Made by a program: the position numbers and the translations under genes. The notes beneath the pieces were generated by a model. It worked only from the letters and a program-made list of their open reading frames with translations, did no database searches and was not told the DNA's origin. From an uncultured Porphyromonadaceae bacterium (lineage in GTDB: Bacteria; Bacteroidota; Bacteroidia; Bacteroidales; Muribaculaceae), in contig CAMWKC010000034.1 in assembly GCA_947174735.1 (NCBI GenBank), positions 1 through 13,007 of the forward strand: a stretch of DNA of 13,007 nucleotides. Direction: 5' to 3'. Positions 7,977 through 13,007 of this stretch are shown in pieces; position 1 is the first letter of the stretch, and each line of letters opens with the position of its first letter.

Positions 7977-9788
7977 ATGCTTATGAATCTAAGATACTCT
8001 CTTTTATGTCTGGCAGCAGTCTCAGCTTTGTTCTCATCAGCACAGGTGACATTGAGATATGGCAACGAACCTGACCGTGGCTGGGGTGACGCCTCAAGCG
8101 TTGTGACACCTTACGTTATGTTCCCGACGGAATTTATAGCTCTGTATGCAGGTAATGAGATTACCACAGTCCGTATAGCTGTGATGGAAGAGGCTACCAA
8201 CTGTTACCTTTACATCAAAAACAAACCCAACGACCAGAATAACCTCTATCGTCAGAAACTCGAATCGCTGCATCCGGGCTGGAATGAAATAACACTCGAT
8301 ACTCCGTTTGTAATACCCTCGGACGAATCAGTTGCCATAGGTTATAAAGCTTCGTTTCAGGCAGCCGGAGGTGTAGGTATCTCAAATGAGAAATTCACCA
8401 ATGCCGATAATGTCTATTATAACAGCCGCAACCAGTGGACCACAACCGGAGGTTCGATATGTATAGCAGCTACAGTCAACGGTGACCAGATGCCGATCAA
8501 CGAAATGCTTATTTCTCCCCTAAAAGAAAACACGGAGAATACCTCTGATTTTCGTTCTTACAGCGGCTATGTAAGAAATGTAGGTAACAATCCTGTTGAT
8601 ACGTACACCATAACTGTTCGGATTGACGGAGAAGAAGCCGAGTTACTAACAGGAGCGGCATTAGCAGTCAACGAAGAAGCCCCTTTCACATTCACGATAA
8701 GCTGTGACACACCGGGTGAGCATACTGTCATCGCCGAAATAACAGAAGTGAATGGTGCCGCCGACTCCTACACTCCAAATAATATTGCATCAGCCACATT
8801 CACCATACAATCCGAACAATTCGCACGCAGAGTAGTGTGTGAGGAATATACCGGGACATGGTGTGGCTGGTGTCCGCGCGGTATGGTAGGTCTCGAACTT
8901 ATGAAAGAGGAATATCCTGACCGCTTCATTCCCATTGCGGTTCACGGTGGCGACCCTATGGAGATAACGGACGAAGCTGTATCCTATAAGCCCTTCATCG
9001 ATTCATGTACGGGAGCACCGTCCAGCAGCATCAACCGTCAGTTTACCGGCGACCCGTTCTATGACATTCACACTATGTTTAATCTTGCTTCTCAGCTTAG
9101 TGTCCATATCGGTGTGGAAGCTACATGTGACTGGAATGAAGATATGACCGCTCTCGAACTTGTCACTACCTATTATTCCGATATCGACCTTGACAATCCG
9201 GCGCTCAACATAGCCTACACCATTACAGAAAGCGGTATCACAGGTTATATGCAAACTAACTATTATGCCGGAGGCCGCAACGGAGACTTCTATGGCTGGC
9301 AAGATAAGACAGACCCCACAAATGATGTCACCTTTAATGATGTGGCCCGTGCTATAATAGGCGGATATAACGGAATGCCGTGTCGTAACGAATCAATGAC
9401 AGCCGCCGAGCCTTACACCCATACCTGTACTATACCCCTGCCCCAGAACGTGACCTCACCTGACAGAATAAAGGTTATTCCGCAGATTATCGACGCTGTC
9501 ACAGGACGTATAATCAACGCTGTCGAAATTACTCCCGATATGTCCGGCATAAACGAAGTTATGTCCTCTCCGGCCTATGTAAGCTGTGGCACTGAAAAGG
9601 GTAAGATAACAGTGAAAGCCGGTACGGATACTCCTTTACAGGCAATGGTCTATACACTGTCCGGACAGCTTATCACTTCTGCACAATTCAGTGACAGTAT
9701 AAGCCTTAATGTACCGGCAGGTATATACGTAACAGTTATCAGAAATGCAAATAACATCTTAAAACGAACCAAGATTATTGTCTTATGA
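7977..9788 (+). CDS. Exported Omp28-domain protein with CxxC and T9SS-like C-terminus
   Basis: Product 603 residues; a second in-frame ATG two codons later (7983) is equally possible, and both keep the signal peptide (MNLRYSLLCLAAVSALFSSA, probable cleavage before Q23). Residues ~25-180 are a beta-rich domain that was not recognised. Residues ~183-278 look like a CARDB/Ig-like spacer (SGYVRNVGNNPVDTYTITVR, ending in YTPNNIASATFTI). Residues ~283-520 match the Omp28 family: VVCEEYTGTWCGWCPRGMVG carries a thioredoxin-type C-x-x-C (C296, C299), followed by IPIAVHGGDPM. Residues ~525-603 resemble a type A T9SS sorting domain (VYTLSGQLI...LNVPAGIYVTVI...KRTKIIVL). Omp28 proteins are surface or outer-membrane proteins of Bacteroidota of uncertain function; this one is much longer than the ~28-kDa founding member. 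The stop overlaps the next start (ATGA), so the two genes are probably translated together. Confidence 0.85.
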   Translation: MLMNLRYSLLCLAAVSALFSSAQVTLRYGNEPDRGWGDASSVVTPYVMFPTEFIALYAGNEITTVRIAVMEEATNCYLYIKNKPNDQNNLYRQKLESLHPGWNEITLDTPFVIPSDESVAIGYKASFQAAGGVGISNEKFTNADNVYYNSRNQWTTTGGSICIAATVNGDQMPINEMLISPLKENTENTSDFRSYSGYVRNVGNNPVDTYTITVRIDGEEAELLTGAALAVNEEAPFTFTISCDTPGEHTVIAEITEVNGAADSYTPNNIASATFTIQSEQFARRVVCEEYTGTWCGWCPRGMVGLELMKEEYPDRFIPIAVHGGDPMEITDEAVSYKPFIDSCTGAPSSSINRQFTGDPFYDIHTMFNLASQLSVHIGVEATCDWNEDMTALELVTTYYSDIDLDNPALNIAYTITESGITGYMQTNYYAGGRNGDFYGWQDKTDPTNDVTFNDVARAIIGGYNGMPCRNESMTAAEPYTHTCTIPLPQNVTSPDRIKVIPQIIDAVTGRIINAVEITPDMSGINEVMSSPAYVSCGTEKGKITVKAGTDTPLQAMVYTLSGQLITSAQFSDSISLNVPAGIYVTVIRNANNILKRTKIIVL

Positions 9789-12166
9789 GAAAAACCATAA
9801 TACCTTTTCTAACTACCTGTCTATTGGCAGGGGGAATTCTTGAAGCCGGTGCTGTAAAAGCCTGGCCGGGACTGCACAAAGGAAAAACAATCTCCGGTGA
9901 GGAAATAAGCTATACGCTACGCGGCGATGAATTTGCCCACGTTATGGTGTCTGAAGACGGCTTTCTGCTCACCACTACAGAACTCGGACTCAAGAAAGAA
10001 GGTGTATTCAATGCCGAGACTCTGCGTATACAGGCTGAACAGGCAAGAGTTGTGCGTAGAAACGCTCCGCAGCGTCTTATTGATTCAGGATTTCCGACAA
10101 CAGGGTCACTACAGGGCATAATACTGTTAGTGGAATTTGCAGACAACGAATTTCATGAAGGTTATGATGCCGCCTTTTTCCATGAGAAGATGAATACCCC
10201 GGGCTTTTCCGGTATGGGCGCTACCGGTTCGGCACGCGATTACTTTATCGACCAGTCATCGGGTCTTTTCACTCCTGACTTTGATGTGGCAGGTCCGGTA
10301 AAACTGTCGCACAATATGAATTATTACGGAGCTAACGACCGCAACGGACAGGATGCTCACCCGGCTAAGATGGTAAAAGAAGCCTGTGAGTTAGCTGCCG
10401 CCGACTATGATATAGACTTCTCGAAATACGATTATGACAATGACGGCTTTGTAGATTTCGTTTATGTGATTTACGCCGGCTATGCCGAGTCATACGGAGC
10501 TTCGAGCAATACAATCTGGCCACACGCTTCACAGCTCACTGTACATGGTGAGCAGTGTGTACTCAATGATAAGACAGTAGACCGCTACGCCTGCTCAAGC
10601 GAACTGAAATATATCTCAGGCGATACACCCGAAGGAATAGGTACATTCTGTCATGAGTTCAGTCATGTACTCGGTTTGCCCGACGTATATGACACACGCA
10701 ATGCCCAGAATACCCAACTCGGTGCCTGGGACGTAATGGATCAAGGCAATTATAACAATGAGAGCCACACTCCTCCCTCATATTCAGCTATGGAACGTGC
10801 TTCATTGGGCTGGCTTGAACTGATAGAACTGGATACACCTGCTGACAGAATCGAGGTCTACGAACTTAATGCCTCTAACACAGCTTATCGTATATCAACT
10901 CCGGTAAAGGATGAGTATTTTACTCTCGAAAACCGTCAGCAGCAAGGTTGGGACCGTTATCAGCCCGGACGCGGACTAATGATTATGCACATAGCATACG
11001 ACGAATCAGCATGGCATGGTAACTTCGTCAATTCCGGCATTGTACGCCGCTATGACCTTGTAGAAGCTGACGGTACACAGGGTTCGTCACCCGAAAACGA
11101 CCTCTTTCCTTACGGTGAGGTAAACGCCTTTACCGACTATACTTCTCCTTCGTCACTGACATGGGACGGCATACCCACCTGCAAAGGTGTTACCATGATA
11201 ACACAGGAAGAAGATTGTGTATCGTTCCGTTTTATGAAGGACCGCTTCGCTGCTCCGGATAATATCACTGTAGCTGAACGTGGTGAGGACTGGTTCACAG
11301 CTTCGTGGACTCCTGTAGAAGAAGCCGCTTCTTACAGCCTTAATATCCGTGAGGTCCTTAGCGATGATGTAAATCCGGTACTTATCACTGAAGATTTCGA
11401 TAATCTCACCGAAGGTAAATATCCGAATGCCGATTATAACGATATATCAGGCAGTCTTAATGACTATCTTCTTTCAGAGGGTTGGTCAGGTTCACTTCTT
11501 TTCCAGGCAGGCGGATATATTCAGTTAGGCCGCTATGGTGAATCAGGCTCACTTATGCTGCCTGCTGTATCTTTACCTGATGGCATCACTTCAGCCACTT
11601 TAGCACTCAGAGTAGTCTCCTACCCCGGCAAATCGGTTAATTTTACTGTCGAAATACTTGATGCAGCTACATACGCTACTGTCGCTACATTGACCGAGAA
11701 AGCTAATAAGACTGAAAAAGACCTTATCTGGACTCCCAGCGATCTTCCCACTTCTATTATTGTAAGAATAAGCACTTCTAACGAACGTCTGTTTATTAAT
11801 GCTCTGCGACTTCTCAAGGGTGAAGTTGCCGAAGATGAAATCTGGGATTCAGGTGCCCGAAACTGGACTATAGGTGGCATAACCGATACTTCTTACCGTG
11901 TGGAGAACCTTATACCGGAAATGACGTACGCTTTCACTGTCACTACCGACCCGTGTAACGGTTGGCATGCTTCCGAACCTTCGCAGGAATATACTGTCAC
12001 TCTCGGCGAAAGCTTGGTAAATACTCTTCCAGCGGATGCTATCGTTGTGAAGTCGACTGCCTATGACCTTACAGGGTGTCCTGTTTCACCGACTCATCGT
12101 GGTGTACGTATCGTCGTAACCGAGTACTCCAACGGTACACGCACTGTCGAGAAACGTATCGACTAA
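9785..12166 (+). CDS. M6-family (immune inhibitor A-like) zinc metalloprotease, exported
   Basis: Product 793 residues; the ATG at 9785 overlaps the preceding stop by four bases. A signal peptide (~1-23) leads into an N-terminal region typical of M6 proteases (ISYTLRGDEFAHVMVSEDGF). Catalytic domain ~105-480: GIILLVEFAD, an acidic DYDNDGFVD loop (D216, D218, D220, D224) likely to bind calcium, IWPHASQL, then zinc motif HEFSHVLGLPD (H290, E291, H294, D300; HExxHxxGxxD) and WDVMDQGNYN with a Met-turn-like M318. All expected catalytic residues are present. Residues ~489-742 are an FN3 domain interrupted by a jellyroll-like insert (~533-680), the same design as in the 1533-residue protein. The end (~748-793) keeps only the last part of a T9SS sorting domain (AYDLTGC...RGVRIVVTEYSNGTRTVEK), so T9SS export is less certain here. 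Likely cleaves extracellular proteins; substrate unknown. A terminator follows. Confidence 0.9.
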   Translation: MRKTIIPFLTTCLLAGGILEAGAVKAWPGLHKGKTISGEEISYTLRGDEFAHVMVSEDGFLLTTTELGLKKEGVFNAETLRIQAEQARVVRRNAPQRLIDSGFPTTGSLQGIILLVEFADNEFHEGYDAAFFHEKMNTPGFSGMGATGSARDYFIDQSSGLFTPDFDVAGPVKLSHNMNYYGANDRNGQDAHPAKMVKEACELAAADYDIDFSKYDYDNDGFVDFVYVIYAGYAESYGASSNTIWPHASQLTVHGEQCVLNDKTVDRYACSSELKYISGDTPEGIGTFCHEFSHVLGLPDVYDTRNAQNTQLGAWDVMDQGNYNNESHTPPSYSAMERASLGWLELIELDTPADRIEVYELNASNTAYRISTPVKDEYFTLENRQQQGWDRYQPGRGLMIMHIAYDESAWHGNFVNSGIVRRYDLVEADGTQGSSPENDLFPYGEVNAFTDYTSPSSLTWDGIPTCKGVTMITQEEDCVSFRFMKDRFAAPDNITVAERGEDWFTASWTPVEEAASYSLNIREVLSDDVNPVLITEDFDNLTEGKYPNADYNDISGSLNDYLLSEGWSGSLLFQAGGYIQLGRYGESGSLMLPAVSLPDGITSATLALRVVSYPGKSVNFTVEILDAATYATVATLTEKANKTEKDLIWTPSDLPTSIIVRISTSNERLFINALRLLKGEVAEDEIWDSGARNWTIGGITDTSYRVENLIPEMTYAFTVTTDPCNGWHASEPSQEYTVTLGESLVNTLPADAIVVKSTAYDLTGCPVSPTHRGVRIVVTEYSNGTRTVEKRID

Positions 12167-12205
12167 TCCGACTACCTCTGTTTTCTCTTCTTCTACCAAC
12201 GAAAG

Positions 12206-12240
12206 GCTGACTCTTTTCACAGGAGTCAGCTTTTATTTTT
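12206..12240 (+). terminator. Rho-independent terminator after the M6 protease gene
   Basis: GCTGACTC (12206-12213) pairs with GAGTCAGC (12223-12230) across a nine-base loop, followed by TTTTATTTTT. AAA before the stem can pair with the first T residues. It closes the transcription unit ending at 12166. Confidence 0.8.
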
Positions 12241-12275
12241 AACTATAAACCTCAAATTACCATGACCAGAATAGG

Positions 12276-12304
12276 TTTTATTTCGACTGGTTTGATTAAT
12301 TTTG
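12276..12304 (+). promoter_or_regulatory. Bacteroidota-type promoter ahead of the structured leader
   Basis: TAATTTTG at 12297-12304 fits the -7 consensus TAnnTTTG exactly and is followed by C. About 20 bases upstream is a T-rich stretch (12276-12283) where TTG is expected; the -33 match is partial. Transcription would start near 12310, exactly at the first hairpin, leaving about 255 bases before the esterase ATG. Confidence 0.5.
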
Positions 12305-12309
12305 CACTT

Positions 12310-12536
12310 GGATTGACGTAGGTCAGTCCATAAGATTCTAAAAATAAGAAGCGTTATGCTTATCTTGTGATTTGTGAACGTAGGAAATTCAATAATCAGT
12401 GCAAGAGAGAGCATAGTGGTTCTCACGCATATCGCGTGGGCTGCTATTGTTACATCTGCACTAATGGTTTCCTACGACCAACAAATCACGATGGCATAGT
12501 TGGCTCACGTTTTCTTTATTACCAATCTATGCCGTC
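12310..12536 (+). ncRNA. Highly structured leader or small-RNA-like region (unassigned)
   Basis: Hairpin 1: GGATTGAC (12310-12317) with GTCAGTCC (12322-12329), one G-T pair, four-base loop. Long hairpin 2: GTGATTTGT (12367-12375) with ACAAATCAC (12481-12489), a small internal loop, CGTAGGAAA (12379-12387) with TTTCCTACG (12468-12476), then AGTGCA (12398-12403) with TGCACT (12457-12462), and a terminal hairpin CACGC/GCGTG (12424-12438). Hairpin 3: GGCATAG plus TTGG (12493-12503) with CCAA plus CTATGCC (12522-12533). No convincing coding frame covers this region. It may be a cis-regulatory leader of the esterase gene, a free small RNA (a long bulged rod is also the shape of 6S-type RNA), or a short mobile palindromic element. 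No Rfam family was recognised from sequence alone. Confidence 0.45.
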
Positions 12537-12565
12537 ATAGGGTCAATGACTTGCAAAAACATAAT

Positions 12566-13007
12566 ATGAAACGTGCTATTCCATTTGTTCTGATACTGTT
12601 TTCAGTATGCAGTATGGAAGCTCAGGAGATCGCAAGAGTCGAATACAAGGAGTTCGATTCAAAAAATTTCCCTTTCAAGCGTCCTTTCCTTATCTTTACC
12701 CCGGAGGAATATGACACTAACGTCAATTCCGATTATGACGTAATCTATGTCTTTGATGCACAATGGTATTCAAGATTTGGGCTGGTTCATAATCTGTTGC
12801 ACTATGGTTGTCAGGAGGAGGCAACGCCGAATGAAGACGCCCATCAATATATTGTTGTGGGTATTCCTTCTCCATACATTCCTGAATATAACTACGAAAG
12901 AAACTGTGATTTCTATTCCTTACCGGTAAATACTCCTATACCTGAAGGAAGGTCTGAGGAATTCTTTTGTGCTCCTAAATTCAAGAAATTCCTTAAGGAG
13001 GAACTGA
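12566..13007 (+). CDS. Exported esterase of the Fes/esterase D type (alpha/beta hydrolase), 3'-truncated
   Basis: The ATG at 12566 opens a frame that runs off the window: 147 codons and no stop. It begins with a signal peptide (MKRAIPFVLILFSVCSMEAQ, probable cleavage before or after the final Q). Then come features of the PF00756 esterase family: a first strand with FKRPFLIFTPEEYD, DYDVIYVFDAQWY (the PVIYVLDGQ-like element), QYIVVGIP with a nearby RNCDFYSLP (the usual G-I-x-x-R-x-D-F-P region), and KFKKFLKEEL before the nucleophile elbow. The GxSxG serine, Asp and His would lie beyond 13007 and cannot be checked. Family members hydrolyse siderophores, acyl or feruloyl esters. Substrate unknown. 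The long structured leader upstream may regulate it. Confidence 0.8.
   Translation, partial: MKRAIPFVLILFSVCSMEAQEIARVEYKEFDSKNFPFKRPFLIFTPEEYDTNVNSDYDVIYVFDAQWYSRFGLVHNLLHYGCQEEATPNEDAHQYIVVGIPSPYIPEYNYERNCDFYSLPVNTPIPEGRSEEFFCAPKFKKFLKEEL

Noticed and set aside
12226..12426. Minus-strand 66-residue frame
   Set aside because: It covers the terminator, promoter and structured leader and has no recognisable protein features.
12367..12489. MITE-like element with GTGATTTGT/ACAAATCAC ends
   Set aside because: No target-site duplication is visible on the two flanks and only one copy is present in the window; kept only as an alternative to an RNA structure.

Overview
The window looks like a chromosomal segment of a Bacteroidales bacterium (phylum Bacteroidota), probably a gut or oral lineage related to Muribaculaceae, Prevotellaceae or Porphyromonadaceae. 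Four things point there: start codons preceded by A/T-rich sequence rather than a Shine-Dalgarno box; a TAnnTTTG-type -7 element; a tetratricopeptide/transmembrane/LuxR-like HTH regulator; and large exported proteins built from FN3, choice-of-anchor J, Omp28 and M6 modules with C-termini resembling type IX secretion (T9SS) sorting domains. The family-level placement is inference.

Layout. (1) 1-888: 3' part of a strongly AT-rich polysaccharide flippase (Wzx-like) gene, cut by the window edge, probably the end of a surface-polysaccharide locus. (2) 889-1274: no intact gene; a 53-codon minus-strand stretch resembles the C-terminal end of an RND efflux transporter, probably a decayed remnant. (3) 1275-1370: a perfect 47-bp inverted repeat with a 2-nt loop, which acts as a bidirectional terminator and reaches into the stop codon of the next gene. 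(4) 1367-3025, minus: membrane-anchored TPR/HTH regulator. (5) 3026-3292: divergent control region with repeated TGTCAC elements. (6) 3293-12166, plus: a 1533-aa multidomain adhesin-like protein, a terminator-like hairpin, then a 603-aa Omp28-domain protein and a 793-aa M6 metalloprotease that overlap by four bases. (7) 12167-12565: terminator, a good promoter candidate, then about 250 nt of unusually structured leader or small-RNA-like sequence. (8) 12566-13007: N-terminal part of an exported esterase of the Fes/esterase D type, cut by the window edge.

How the parts may work together. The three plus-strand genes all encode signal-peptide proteins, and each has a T9SS-like C-terminus (weak in the protease). 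They look like a co-inherited cell-surface module: a gingipain/HagA-like binding protein, an Omp28 protein with a thioredoxin-like CxxC, and a zinc protease whose C-terminal half uses the same split-FN3 design as the adhesin. The divergent TPR/HTH gene is a natural candidate for a local regulator; that link rests only on position. The parts of the window least explained by known features are the structured sequence at 12310-12536 and the 47-bp palindrome at 1275-1370.
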